A stretch of 60,346 nucleotides of DNA from Planctomycetota bacterium (GTDB taxonomy: Bacteria; Planctomycetota; Planctomycetia; Pirellulales; UBA1268). Shown one piece after another: positions 45,531 through 54,084 of this stretch. Under the pieces are notes generated by a model that was not told the DNA's origin, ran no database searches, and worked only from the letters and a program-made list of their open reading frames with translations. Made by a program: the position numbers and the translations under genes. Positions within the stretch are counted from its first letter, which is position 1. Each line of letters starts with the position of its first letter. The stretch lies in contig JAPOIM010000015.1 in NCBI GenBank assembly GCA_029978905.1, forward strand, positions 1-60,346. The letters are read 5' to 3'.

Positions 45531-47150
45531 ATGCCCAGACGCAGGCCAATCCGCAACAAGTTGCTGCTGTGTGGGCTCCTCGCAGGCGTGGCGGTGACCG
45601 CGCTGTTTGCGAGCAGTTTGGTGGGGGTCTCCAGCTATCGGCGACTGGTGAGAGCCCTCTCGAACCGAGCGGCGGAGATGCCGCTTGCCAGTGACCTCGG
45701 CCTGAGGGTCGACGATCTGCGGCTGGCCCACGCCCGCGCTTTTGTCGACACCGACACGGGCAACACCAGCGGAGGGCTGGCAGACGAGACCCTCTCAAAA
45801 CGGCTTGCGCAGGTGGAGCGTGCGCTCGACGCCTATCGCGATCAACTCGAGCGATGGGATCTCGACGGCGTGCCCATCGCCGACCGAAGTCGTGAACGAG
45901 CGACGGCGACCGCAATCGCCTCGAGTTTGGAGTCGCTCCGCCAGTGGAGTGGAGACAGGCGGCTTGACGATCCCGTCGCTCGGCATCTGGCCACGGGGCG
46001 AGAACTCGATCGGCTTGCTTCGCTCAGCGCGGAGCTCCCCAGCTTTCTGCAGGAGCAGTTGCACGACCTCGCCCGCGAAGTTCGCACCGGGTACCGCACG
46101 TTGATCATCGTCACCTGGGCAGCAGCCCTTGCGGCGACAGCCCTGCTGGTGGCACTTGGCGTGCTGATCTACCGCTGGGTGTTTCGGCCGCTGCGGCACC
46201 TCGGACACGGGTCACGGCGGGTGGCGACGGGCGACTTCGACTACCGCATTCACCTCGACACCAACGATGAGATGGCTGAGCTTGCCGAGGCCTTTAATGG
46301 TATGACGGCTCGATTTCAGGCGATTCGTGACGATCTCGATCGCCAGGTTGAGCTCCGCACCCGTGAAGTTATCCGCAGTGAGCAGCTTGCCAGTGTGGGG
46401 TTCTTAGCCGCGGGCGTGGCGCATGAGATCAACAACCCTCTGGCTTCAATCGCGATGTGTGCTGAGTCGCTGGAGAGCCGTGTCGTGGGGGCGGTCGATG
46501 ATCCCGGCGAGAAGCAGCTCACCCTGCGTTATCTCGAACTCATTCAGAGTGAGGCCTTCCGGTGCAAGGAGATCACAGAGAAGCTCCTCGACTTCTCCAG
46601 GCTTGGGGAAGTGAAACGGCAGGCAACGGCAATCAAGGCGATCGTCAGCGATGTGGCCGAGATGCTGCGACATGTCGGACGCTTTGCCGGCCGCTCGATC
46701 GAGATCGCGGAGGGCCCAGATCTGCTCGTGCAGGTGAATCCCCAAGAGATCAAGCAGGTGGTGCTGAATCTGCTGGTCAATGCGCTCGACTGCATCGAAT
46801 CGTCGGGCCGCGTGGCCGTCACCGTTACCCGCAATGGCCGTGAGGCCGAGGTGGTCTTTGTCGATGACGGATGCGGGATGACCGAAGAGGTGCTCACCCA
46901 TCTCTTTGAACCCTTTTTCACACGCCGGAAGAGTGGCCAGGGGACCGGCCTCGGCTTGTCGATTGTGCATCGCATCGTGGTCGACCACGGCGGACGTATC
47001 GAAGCCTCGAGTGCTGGTCCAGGCAAGGGAGCCGCCTTCACGGTGATGCTCCCCCTCGCTGCCGTAGGTGAAGCCACTGGCAGCGCATCGGAGACGCTCT
47101 CGATGAGCGCCCATCATCAGGAGGTGGATCATCTCGGAAAAGCCGCTTAA
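45531..47150 (+). CDS. NtrB-type sensor histidine kinase
   Basis: A 539-residue membrane sensor kinase. Membrane helix 1 is near residues 8-30 and helix 2 near 188-214 with a periplasmic domain between. A HAMP domain (FRPLRHLGHGSRRVATGDFDYRI) is followed by the HisKA site AGVAHEINNPLAS and the HATPase N-box VLNLLVNALDCI, G1 VDDGCGM and G2 GTGLGLSIV. Typical of NtrB/AtoS-like kinases paired with sigma-54 regulators. It is upstream of and overlapping the regulator gene, and downstream of the moxR operon by 117 nt. Confidence 0.93.
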   Translation: MPRRRPIRNKLLLCGLLAGVAVTALFASSLVGVSSYRRLVRALSNRAAEMPLASDLGLRVDDLRLAHARAFVDTDTGNTSGGLADETLSKRLAQVERALDAYRDQLERWDLDGVPIADRSRERATATAIASSLESLRQWSGDRRLDDPVARHLATGRELDRLASLSAELPSFLQEQLHDLAREVRTGYRTLIIVTWAAALAATALLVALGVLIYRWVFRPLRHLGHGSRRVATGDFDYRIHLDTNDEMAELAEAFNGMTARFQAIRDDLDRQVELRTREVIRSEQLASVGFLAAGVAHEINNPLASIAMCAESLESRVVGAVDDPGEKQLTLRYLELIQSEAFRCKEITEKLLDFSRLGEVKRQATAIKAIVSDVAEMLRHVGRFAGRSIEIAEGPDLLVQVNPQEIKQVVLNLLVNALDCIESSGRVAVTVTRNGREAEVVFVDDGCGMTEEVLTHLFEPFFTRRKSGQGTGLGLSIVHRIVVDHGGRIEASSAGPGKGAAFTVMLPLAAVGEATGSASETLSMSAHHQEVDHLGKAA

Positions 47151-48606
47151 GCGACTGCGAGTCTTGTTTGCCGACGATGAAACGTCGCTCCAGGAGTTGA
47201 TGAGGATCGAGCTGCCTCGGCTGGGACACGAGGCCACCGTTTGCGCGGATGGCCGCGCTGCGTTGGTGGCGCTTGAGCAGACGTCTTACGACTGTGTGAT
47301 CGTGGATCTCGACATGCCTCACGTGGGAGGGCTCGATGTGATCCGTCGGGTTCGCGAGGTTTCGCCCGACACCGAAACGGTGGTGATCACCGGAAAGTCG
47401 TCACACGAAACGGCGATCGCGGCGCTGCGGGAGGGCGTCTTCGACTACCTCACCAAGCCTTGCAAACTCGCGGAGATTCGTGCCGTCCTTGAGCGGGCGC
47501 GGAAGAAACGCGAACTGACGGCCCGTCTGAGGGCTCTGGAAACCCGCGTTCGTCGTGCGGAGGGGGATGCTCGGCTCGTAGGAAGTTCGCCTGCGATTGA
47601 GCGGGTGCGGCAGCTGATTGCACGCGTGGGGCCGACCGAATCGGCGGTGCTGGTCCGCGGTGAGACGGGCACCGGCAAGGAACTGGTGGCGCGAGCGATT
47701 CATGAAGCGAGTGGCCGCGCGTCGGGGCCGCTCGTGGCGGTGAACTGCGGTGCCCTGCCGGAACAACTTGTGGAAAGCGAGCTGTTTGGTCACCGGAAAG
47801 GGGCGTTTACGGGCGCCAGCGAACACCGCGCGGGGCTCTTTGAGGTCGCGGACGGCGGCACACTCTTTTTGGACGAGATTGGGGAACTGCCTCGATCGTT
47901 GCAGCCTCGGCTCCTGCGGGTACTCGAGAGTGGAGAAATCCGGCGAGTGGGCGAGAACGAACCGATCAGAGTCGACTGCCGCATCGTCTGTGCGACCCAT
48001 CGGCCTCTCGAAGAAATGATCACGGAGGGCGCCTTTCGCGAGGACCTCTTCTTCCGAATCAACACCTTTGAAATCCGCTTGCCCCCACTTCGCGAACGTC
48101 TCGACGACATGCGGGAACTGACGGAGCATCTCGTCCGCCGTCTCAGGCCTCAGCTGTCGCCTGCCTCGCAGGTGGTGACCGACGATTTGCTCGAAGCGCT
48201 GGCAACGTATCCCTGGCGAGGCAACATCCGCGAACTCGCCAACGTGATCGAATACGCGCTGGTGGTCAGTGATGCCCTGCCGCTGAACTGCGATCACCTG
48301 CCAGAGCGGTTTGCGACGACTTCTTCGCGGGTCGTGCCTCTCGCGACGGGAACGCCAGCTGGGACGGCCGCGTCGCTCGTGGCTGCAGCATCCCCTGTGG
48401 TGCCAGTTGGCCGCGAGGACCGGCCACCCGACACCGGACGGCCCCTCTCTCTCCGGGAGCTTGAGATGCAAGCCATTCTTGAGGGCCTCGACCGCAACGA
48501 AGGCAACAAGGCTCGCACGGCCGAGGAGTTGGGCATCAGCATCAAGACGCTCTACAACAAACTCAACCAGTACTCGGAAGAGTCGGTTGAGCGAGCTGTT
48601 TCCTAG
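47131..48606 (+). CDS. NtrC-like sigma-54 response regulator, possible AUC start
   Basis: A 480-491 residue response regulator. Receiver domain: ADDE acid pocket, phosphoacceptor Asp in CVIVDLDMPHVGG, Lys in YLTKPCKL. AAA+ domain: GETGTGKE Walker A, GAFTGA sigma-54 contact loop in KGAFTGASEH, LDEIGELP Walker B, and RGNIRELANV. A Fis-type HTH ends it (NKARTAEELGISIKTLYNKL). No ATG or GTG lies in frame near the receiver start. The TTG at 47164 lacks a Shine-Dalgarno sequence and truncates the first strand. An AGGAGG at 47119-47124 sits 6 nt before an in-frame ATC at 47131, giving ISEKPLKRLRVLFADDE; I take that as the start. It would overlap the kinase gene by 20 nt. Confidence 0.85.
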   Translation: MSEKPLKRLRVLFADDETSLQELMRIELPRLGHEATVCADGRAALVALEQTSYDCVIVDLDMPHVGGLDVIRRVREVSPDTETVVITGKSSHETAIAALREGVFDYLTKPCKLAEIRAVLERARKKRELTARLRALETRVRRAEGDARLVGSSPAIERVRQLIARVGPTESAVLVRGETGTGKELVARAIHEASGRASGPLVAVNCGALPEQLVESELFGHRKGAFTGASEHRAGLFEVADGGTLFLDEIGELPRSLQPRLLRVLESGEIRRVGENEPIRVDCRIVCATHRPLEEMITEGAFREDLFFRINTFEIRLPPLRERLDDMRELTEHLVRRLRPQLSPASQVVTDDLLEALATYPWRGNIRELANVIEYALVVSDALPLNCDHLPERFATTSSRVVPLATGTPAGTAASLVAAASPVVPVGREDRPPDTGRPLSLRELEMQAILEGLDRNEGNKARTAEELGISIKTLYNKLNQYSEESVERAVS

Positions 48607-48659
48607 AGCGGTTTCGGCTTACGTGTGTCGTCGGCTCGGAAGCAGTCGGCGCAGGGTCG

Positions 48660-49478
48660 TCAGCCGGTTTTCCGCACCACGCCGACAAGCACGCCCAGCA
48701 CGCGTGGGTTCTTGACGTACATCGGCTTCATCTCGGCGTTTGCTGGCTGGAGTCGCACGCGATCCCGTTCTGGAAACCACTGCTTGAGGGTGGCTTCACC
48801 TTCTTCGGTCTGCGCCACGACAATGTCGCCGCTGTGGGCTGTCCGTGATTTGCGGATGACCACCCAGTCGCCGTCAGCGATCTGGGCTTCGATCATCGAG
48901 TCGCCCATGACTTTCAGCACGAAGTGGTTGTCGCGATTGAACAGTTCTGCGAAATCGATTCGCTCAGCCTGCTCTTCGGCCGGTCGCAACGTGCCCGCGG
49001 CAACGAGGCCCGCCATGGGGAGGCCGCTGAGATGGGCTGGCTCCGTGACGAGTTCGATCGCACGCGACATGTTGCGGCCGCGCGTGATGTATCCCTTCCG
49101 CTCCAGAGCCTTGAGGTGGCAGACGACACCGTTGGGAGAACGAATCTTAAAAGCCGTGCCGATCTCGCGAACGGTTGGTCCAAAGCCTCGCGAGCGAATC
49201 TTGTCGCGAATGAACTCATAGATCGCCATCTGGCGACTCGTGGGGCTGCCTTCTTCCGCATCGCGGGGGGCGCCTGTGGTGCCAAACAGACCATCGAGCG
49301 GGTCGTCGCTCGCGGGGGTTGCCGCGGATCGGGCACGCCGCTTCTGGGCTCCGGCGGTACGACTCTCGGCCGAGGCCTTTGCTCCGCCTGCGACCTCCGC
49401 ATGGCGGGGCAGCGGTTGGCTGGCCGACGCGCCGGATTTGGTCATTTTCGCTGAGGAGCGGGTGGTATTTTTGGCCAT
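48660..49478 (-). CDS. lexA: LexA repressor with long N-terminal extension
   Basis: A 272-residue LexA, repressor of the SOS response. The wHTH lies at TSRQMAIYEFIRDKIRSRGF onward. The autocleavage site Ala-Gly is in GLVAAGTLRP; the catalytic Ser is in KVMGDSMIE and the Lys in GEATLKQW. About 70 residues rich in Ala, Ser, Arg and Gly precede the wHTH; usual LexA proteins are 200-220 aa and lack this. The start at 49478 is the first Met of a plausible MAKNTTRSSAK beginning; an ATG at 49505 is also open. Divergent from mutM; the intergenic region holds a 16-bp palindrome that may be its operator. Confidence 0.92.
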   Translation of the reverse strand: MAKNTTRSSAKMTKSGASASQPLPRHAEVAGGAKASAESRTAGAQKRRARSAATPASDDPLDGLFGTTGAPRDAEEGSPTSRQMAIYEFIRDKIRSRGFGPTVREIGTAFKIRSPNGVVCHLKALERKGYITRGRNMSRAIELVTEPAHLSGLPMAGLVAAGTLRPAEEQAERIDFAELFNRDNHFVLKVMGDSMIEAQIADGDWVVIRKSRTAHSGDIVVAQTEEGEATLKQWFPERDRVRLQPANAEMKPMYVKNPRVLGVLVGVVRKTG

Positions 49479-49535
49479 GGCTGGCATGATGCAGGCATCC
49501 TGCACCCCCCGGGGGCGGTCGAATGTGTGAACGTC

Positions 49536-49551
49536 GGTATCGTACTATACC
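49536..49551. promoter_or_regulatory. Candidate LexA operator palindrome
   Basis: GGTATCGTACTATACC between lexA and mutM matches its reverse complement at 14 of 16 positions (GGTAT.GTAC.ATACC). It lies 58 nt upstream of the lexA start and 59 nt upstream of mutM. Autoregulation is the rule for LexA, so it is a strong candidate, but it does not match the classical proteobacterial or Gram-positive LexA boxes I know. Confidence 0.55.
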
Positions 49552-49609
49552 TGCGTTCATTGTCAAGCCTGGCGAGTGACTCGTTGGCTGGCAGCGTGCG
49601 GAGGGTGGC

Positions 49610-50494
49610 ATGCCTGAACTGCCTGAGGTGGAAACGATGCGTCGTGGCATCGCCCCTGCGGTGGGCATGCGGATCGACCGTGTCGAGATCCCGCGTGGCC
49701 GACTTCGCCCTCTCCTGATTGAGCCCGCACCGCCGCAGTTTGCCTCGCACGTGCGTGGTTCCGTGCTTGAGGCGGCCGAGCGCTTTGGAAAGCGGCTTGC
49801 CTTGCGGCTGCGTGCGACTGACGCGAAGTCCTCTCGTGCACGCCTGGCGACGGCGGCCACGCCACGGTGGCTGGTGGTAGAGCCGCGGATGACGGGCCTG
49901 CTGCTGGTGGCCGAGCCGCCCACGCAGGAGCACGTGCGACTTCGCCTCGGTGGAGAGAGCCCGGCGGGGCGTCCCGCGGAGCTTCTCTTCTGGGATCGCC
50001 GCGGCTTAGGCACGCTGCGGCTGGTGGATGCGGATGGACTGGCTCGTCTCTGTGGCGAGGATCGCCTCGGGCCCGACGCGCTTGAGATCAGTGCTGCCGA
50101 GTTGATCACGAGGCTGGGGGGCTCGGCCCGTGCGGTGAAGGTCGCCCTCCTGGATCAGAAGGCGTTGGCGGGCGTCGGGAATCTCTATGCCGCCGAGATC
50201 CTCTTTCGTGCTGGGATCGACCCCCGGACGCGATGCAGTCGGCTGAGTCGCCCGCGATGGAGGCGGCTCCATGCGGTGATGCAGGAGGTGCTTGCGGAGG
50301 CAATCGAGTTGGAAGGCTCGACGCTCTCCGACGCGACGTATCGCACCGCGCTCAATGAGCCAGGCCGCTACCAGGCGCGTCATCAGGTGTATGGTCGTGC
50401 TGGTCAGCCATGTCAGGTGTGTGGGACGGACGTAACGCGGATCGTCCAAGCACAACGGTCCACCTTTTTCTGTCGCGCGTGTCAGGTGCGTTGA
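49610..50494 (+). CDS. mutM: Formamidopyrimidine-DNA glycosylase
   Basis: A 294-residue base-excision repair glycosylase/AP lyase. The processed N-terminus is PELPEVETMRRGI, giving catalytic Pro2 and Glu3; the conserved Lys is in RFGKRLALRL. The H2TH region is LLDQKALAGVGNLYAAEILFRAGIDP. A zinc finger at the C-terminus reads CQVCGTDVTRI...FFCRACQ with four Cys. Residues about 60-130 contain a slightly longer basic insertion than in E. coli. Divergent from lexA with a probable shared regulatory region. Confidence 0.96.
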   Translation: MPELPEVETMRRGIAPAVGMRIDRVEIPRGRLRPLLIEPAPPQFASHVRGSVLEAAERFGKRLALRLRATDAKSSRARLATAATPRWLVVEPRMTGLLLVAEPPTQEHVRLRLGGESPAGRPAELLFWDRRGLGTLRLVDADGLARLCGEDRLGPDALEISAAELITRLGGSARAVKVALLDQKALAGVGNLYAAEILFRAGIDPRTRCSRLSRPRWRRLHAVMQEVLAEAIELEGSTLSDATYRTALNEPGRYQARHQVYGRAGQPCQVCGTDVTRIVQAQRSTFFCRACQVR

Positions 50495-50547
50495 TGCCCG
50501 TTCGCGTCGTGCGATCCGAGCCATGTTTTTGAAGAAAGGCCGCTTCG

Positions 50548-50970
50548 ATGTGGATGCAGCACGAGATCACCTTGCCGCCGAAGGCGCGAGGGTTTCATCT
50601 GATCACCCGGGAGGTGCTTGGGGCGATCCCTGAGGTCGAGCGGCTCCGCGTGGGCCTGCTGCACCTCTTTCTGTGCCACACCTCAGCGAGCCTGTCCGTC
50701 AACGAAAACGCCGACCCGGACGTGCCTGTGGATCTTGAGATGGCGCTCAATCGGGTGGTGCCCGAGACGCTGCCCTACGTGCACACCTTGGAAGGGCCCG
50801 ACGACAGTCCTGCCCACATGAAGGCTTCGCTTGTCGGCTGTTCGCTGACGATTCCCGTGCGTGCGGGAAGGCTCGTGCTCGGAACCTGGCAGGGAATCTA
50901 CCTCTGCGAGCACCGCAACCACGGAGGGCAGAGACGACTGGTCGCCACGCTCCACGGCGAGGATGCGTGA
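50548..50970 (+). CDS. YjbQ-family protein (thiamine-phosphate synthase-like)
   Basis: A 140-residue YjbQ/UPF0047 family protein. The fold's hallmarks are visible: ITREVLGAIPEVERLRVGLLHLFLCHTSASLSVNENAD with the HTSA motif near 49-52, EGPDDSPAHMKASLVGCSLTIPV and TWQGIYLCEHRN. Family members show secondary thiamine-phosphate synthase activity in vitro, but the physiological role is unsettled. Length is usual (130-145). It is convergent with rpsG, 36 nt apart, and downstream of mutM. Confidence 0.92.
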   Translation: MWMQHEITLPPKARGFHLITREVLGAIPEVERLRVGLLHLFLCHTSASLSVNENADPDVPVDLEMALNRVVPETLPYVHTLEGPDDSPAHMKASLVGCSLTIPVRAGRLVLGTWQGIYLCEHRNHGGQRRLVATLHGEDA

Positions 50971-51006
50971 CGCACGGTCAACGAGGGATGGCGAGCCGGG
51001 CAAGGA

Positions 51007-51477
51007 CTACCAGGCGAAGTGAGCAAACGCCTTATTCGCATCGGCCATGCGGTGCACGTTGTCACGCTTGGTGACCGCAGCGCCTTCCCGCTTGTAGGCA
51101 GCGATGATCTCTTCGGCAAGCTTCTGGTGGGTTGGGCGGCCCTTCTTGTCGCGCACTGCCTGCAGCACCCAGCGGATGCCCAGCGACTGCTGCCGATTGC
51201 GGTTCACCTGCATCGGCACCTGGTAGGCGGCACCACCGACTCGCTTGCTCCGCACTTCGACGGCGGGCTTCACGTTGTCGAGCGCCCGATTGAAAACCTC
51301 GATCGGCTCCACTTCGGTGATCTTCTCAGCCACGATGTCCATCGCGTCGTAAAACACCCGCTGGGCAACGCTCTTCTTGCCGTCGAGCATCAAGCAGTTG
51401 ATGAACTTGCTCGCAAGAAGCGATCCGAACTTGGGATCGGGGATGAGGGATTCGCGGCTGGCGGTGATTTTACCCAT
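51007..51477 (-). CDS. rpsG: 30S ribosomal protein S7
   Basis: A 156-residue S7 that nucleates assembly of the 30S head. Conserved segments include [44 protein letters not shown] and the C-terminal [20 protein letters not shown]. Length is standard. It follows rpsL by 84 nt on the same strand, the usual str-operon order. Downstream (lower coordinates) there is no fusA or tufA: the yjbQ gene is convergent instead. Confidence 0.97.
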   Translation of the reverse strand: MGKITASRESLIPDPKFGSLLASKFINCLMLDGKKSVAQRVFYDAMDIVAEKITEVEPIEVFNRALDNVKPAVEVRSKRVGGAAYQVPMQVNRNRQQSLGIRWVLQAVRDKKGRPTHQKLAEEIIAAYKREGAAVTKRDNVHRMADANKAFAHFAW

Positions 51478-51561
51478 CGTCGGTCAGGTCTCAGGACTTG
51501 GAAGCTTTGGATTAGGTGTGGGATGCGAAGGGACTCAGGACGGTCAAACGGAGGCTGAAAA

Positions 51562-51930
51562 CTAGCCCCGCTTTGCACCGTAGAGGCTGCGGGACTGCTT
51601 TCGACCCGACACGCCGAGGGTGTCGAGGGCACCGCGGATCACGTGGTACCGAACACCTGGCAGGTCGCGAACACGGCCGCCGCGGATGAGGACGATCGAG
51701 TGCTCCTGGAGGTTGTGGCCTTCACCAGGGATGTAGACCGTGACTTCCTTGGAGTTGGACAGCCTGACGCGGGCGATCTTCCGAAGAGCGGAATTCGGCT
51801 TCTTCGGCGTCATCGTACGCACTTGGAGGCAGACGCCACGCTTCTGCGGGCACTGTTCCAGCACGGGAGACTTGGAGAACTTTCGCTTCGGATGGCGTCC
51901 GGTGCGAATCAGCTGATTAACGGTAGGCAT
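51562..51930 (-). CDS. rpsL: 30S ribosomal protein S12
   Basis: A 122-residue S12, the decoding-centre protein. The sequence begins [12 protein letters not shown] and includes [17 protein letters not shown] (the Lys of the streptomycin-sensitivity site), [30 protein letters not shown] and ends ..[10 protein letters not shown]. All typical. It heads the rpsL-rpsG pair, with 159 nt upstream to the fhcC gene for its promoter. Confidence 0.98.
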   Translation of the reverse strand: MPTVNQLIRTGRHPKRKFSKSPVLEQCPQKRGVCLQVRTMTPKKPNSALRKIARVRLSNSKEVTVYIPGEGHNLQEHSIVLIRGGRVRDLPGVRYHVIRGALDTLGVSGRKQSRSLYGAKRG

Positions 51931-52089
51931 GAGTCCAAATCGCTCAAAAGTTGTTCGAGAGACGTTTGATCGTGCATGCAGCGACGGCGCGGGATCGGTC
52001 GATCACCTCGGCCGCAGCACGGCATGCGAGCCACGAAGGATACCTCAGTGAAGCAGGCGACGGAAGCCCCACGCTGGCAAAAACTTCCC

Positions 52090-52947
52090 TTACGCAGCTC
52101 GCCCGCAGTGGGGGCCTTCGGCATCTGGGAGGCAGAAGATTTCCCCCCGTCCGCCAGCAAGAAAATCGCCGTGCCACTGTTGCCAGGGGCCTTGAGCCGC
52201 CGCGGCCGGCGATTTCCAGCCGTGCTGCACCAGCCACTGCAGGAGCATGGGCACAATCGGCGGTTGCCACACACTGCCGCGAGAAAAGGTAGGCCAGACT
52301 TCGGGGGTCGGCCCGAGGGCGATCACCGACCCGCGTTTCATCCCCGCCCCCGCGCGGTTCCCGAGCCGCCCCGCCACCACGACGGTGCCTGCCGCGAGCT
52401 CATACCCGGCGGCCTCGCCGCAGTCTCCGCCGATCGCCAGGAGGCCTCGCCTCATCCGGGAGCCCGCCAGGTCGCCGGCAGAGCCTTCAATCAGCACCAT
52501 GCCTCCTTCGAGCCCGCGGTCGTGCCGTGGCACCGCCGACGCGGCGTGGTCGCCCGCCGAGCCAAGGACGTGCACCACGCCCCCCTGCAGGCCGCACGCC
52601 AGCCAGTCGCCTGCCGAGCCATGCAGCGTGACGTGGCCGCCGTGCATGCCCTCGGCCGCGTGACGGCCCACGTCCCCCTCGACCACCACGCTTCCGGAGC
52701 GCATCCCTGCCGCCACTCGGTGGACGCGCGAGGTGGTCCCTCGGAGCACCATCTGGCCGTCGTTGCCGCTTCCCGCGACTTCAAACAGATCGCCAACAAG
52801 GCACGGCCGCTGGTCGGCCTTAATTGTGAGGTGTGCCACGTCAGCCGCCGAGGCGTGCTGAAGGCGGTCTGGCGTGAGACCCGCGAGATCCACGCCCAGC
52901 ACGTCGCGGCCGAGGGCATCCTCGCGGGCGGTCAGCAGGAGGGGCAT
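52090..52947 (-). CDS. fhcC: Formylmethanofuran dehydrogenase subunit C homologue
   Basis: A 285-residue protein with the beta-helix GXGXG-type repeats of FwdC/FhcC and glutamate synthase C-domains: DVGRHAAEGMHGGHVTLHGSAGDWLACGLQGGVV, GSAGDHAASAV, GGMVLIEGSAGDLAGSRM, GGDCGEAAGYELAAGTVVVAGRLGNRAGAGMKRGS. In planctomycetes and methylotrophs this subunit belongs to the formyltransferase/hydrolase complex of the H4MPT C1 pathway. The A, B and D subunit genes are not in the window. The C-terminal ~60 residues (after GSVIALGPTPEVW) are non-repeat. It lies directly upstream of rpsL on the same strand. Confidence 0.88.
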   Translation of the reverse strand: MPLLLTAREDALGRDVLGVDLAGLTPDRLQHASAADVAHLTIKADQRPCLVGDLFEVAGSGNDGQMVLRGTTSRVHRVAAGMRSGSVVVEGDVGRHAAEGMHGGHVTLHGSAGDWLACGLQGGVVHVLGSAGDHAASAVPRHDRGLEGGMVLIEGSAGDLAGSRMRRGLLAIGGDCGEAAGYELAAGTVVVAGRLGNRAGAGMKRGSVIALGPTPEVWPTFSRGSVWQPPIVPMLLQWLVQHGWKSPAAAAQGPWQQWHGDFLAGGRGEIFCLPDAEGPHCGRAA

Positions 52948-53130
52948 GAGGGATCCTCGTCAGGCGGCAGCAGCGGCAGGCGGAGTCGGCATCCGCATCA
53001 TAACGCCGCCGCTCTTGGCCGCCGGCCACCAAGGGAAGTGCCGGCCGGAGGTCCTGGCGGGCCGCTGGAGTACAGGGCCCGCCAGGCTCGCGGACGGTTC
53101 GTTCACGCGGTTGCTCGGGGTGGCCGCCGG

Positions 53131-53523
53131 TCAGGCGGAGGTCACCGCGATCTTGCGAGGCTGCGTGGCGGCGAGGCGTGGCAGGTGAATCGTGAGCACG
53201 CCGTGCCGTGCCTCCGCGGTAATCTGCGACGGGTCAAACCCCTCGCCGATCCGAAAACTCCTGCGGTAGTCGCCGATGCCGTACTCCTGCCGAAGAGGCT
53301 GCCCAGGGAGTTCTCGCGATTCCACGGGCGCGTGCAGGGTGAGCACGCCTTCCTCGTAGCGGATATCGATCTGGTCTGGCTTAGCCCCAGGAACATCCGC
53401 GACGAGTGTGACTTCCTGGCCCATGTCGCAGATGTCGACGTTTGGGGAGTAGGTCAGCTTGCCCGTCGGTGCCGACTCGGTTGGCACGGGGTGTTGGTGC
53501 GTGGCGTTGGTGGTGTGGTGCAT
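53131..53523 (-). CDS. Hsp20/alpha-crystallin small heat-shock protein
   Basis: A 130-residue sHsp. The alpha-crystallin domain spans about residues 28-125: LTYSPNVDICDMGQEVTLVADVPG, QIDIRYEEGVLTLHAPV, a Tyr-rich loop, FRIGEGFDPSQITAEARHGVLTIHLPR, ending in a short extension with QPRKIAV. The N-terminal arm is short and His/Thr-rich (MHHTTNATHQHP). The start at 53523 is supported by AGGAGA upstream. It follows the other hsp20 gene by 81 nt. Confidence 0.92.
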   Translation of the reverse strand: MHHTTNATHQHPVPTESAPTGKLTYSPNVDICDMGQEVTLVADVPGAKPDQIDIRYEEGVLTLHAPVESRELPGQPLRQEYGIGDYRRSFRIGEGFDPSQITAEARHGVLTIHLPRLAATQPRKIAVTSA

Positions 53524-53604
53524 GGGTCTTCTCCTGTTGCTGCGCACGCGTCAGAGGTCTGACGCGACTGATGTTTCACACGATGCTGGAAAGGGACCGT
53601 GGGT

Positions 53605-54084
53605 TCACGATGCCTGGACGGTGATCTTGCGAGGCTTCGCCTCAATCGCCTTGGGGCACGTCACCCGGAGCACGCCGTCGACGAGTTGCGCCTCGACCCG
53701 CTGGCCATCAACGCTGGCTGGCAGGGCAAGCCTCCGCTCAAAGGTGCCGGAGCCTCGTTCACGACGGTGCCAGACGCGTGTGGCTTCCGAGTTCTCCGCG
53801 GGCGAGGTGGCCTCGGGGCGGCTGCCGCTGATGACAAGTTCGTCGCCGCAGACCGTCACGTCGAGTTGCTCTGACGCAAGGCCTGGGAGTTCAGCCTCGA
53901 CCACGAAGGCGTCGGCACTCTCGCTGAGGTTGACAGCCGGGAAGCGCGGGCTGCGTTGGACCGTGCTCCAGCCGTGGAGGGGTGGGGCGGCTGTCAGCGG
54001 GGCCCACAGCCGGTCGAGTTCGTGGCGAAGTTCATCGAAAGGTCGGCCGAATCCTCGGCGCAACGTGGCATGAAACGGATGCAT
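53605..54084 (-). CDS. Hsp20/alpha-crystallin small heat-shock protein
   Basis: A 159-residue sHsp. The alpha-crystallin domain covers about 47-155: FPAVNLSESADAFVVEAELPGLASEQLDVTV, ELVISGSR, a GTFERRLALPASVDGQRVEAQLVDGVLRVTCPK core, C-terminal KPRKITV. Start with AAAGGAG upstream at good spacing. First gene of a two-sHsp unit. Upstream lies a 398-nt region with an inverted repeat 41 nt before the start (TGCGAAA and TTTCGCA, 5-nt spacer), a possible heat-shock regulator site. Confidence 0.92.
   Translation of the reverse strand: MHPFHATLRRGFGRPFDELRHELDRLWAPLTAAPPLHGWSTVQRSPRFPAVNLSESADAFVVEAELPGLASEQLDVTVCGDELVISGSRPEATSPAENSEATRVWHRRERGSGTFERRLALPASVDGQRVEAQLVDGVLRVTCPKAIEAKPRKITVQAS

Noticed and set aside
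43839..45731. 630-codon minus-strand frame in the vWA membrane gene
   Set aside because: Antisense shadow of a gene with a MIDAS and membrane helices.
47164..48606. TTG as the start of the sigma-54 regulator
   Set aside because: Kept as a fallback only; no Shine-Dalgarno sequence and the receiver's first strand would be cut short.
51976..53562. 528-codon plus-strand frame opposite fhcC and hsp20
   Set aside because: Would overlap two recognisable genes; no family match by eye.
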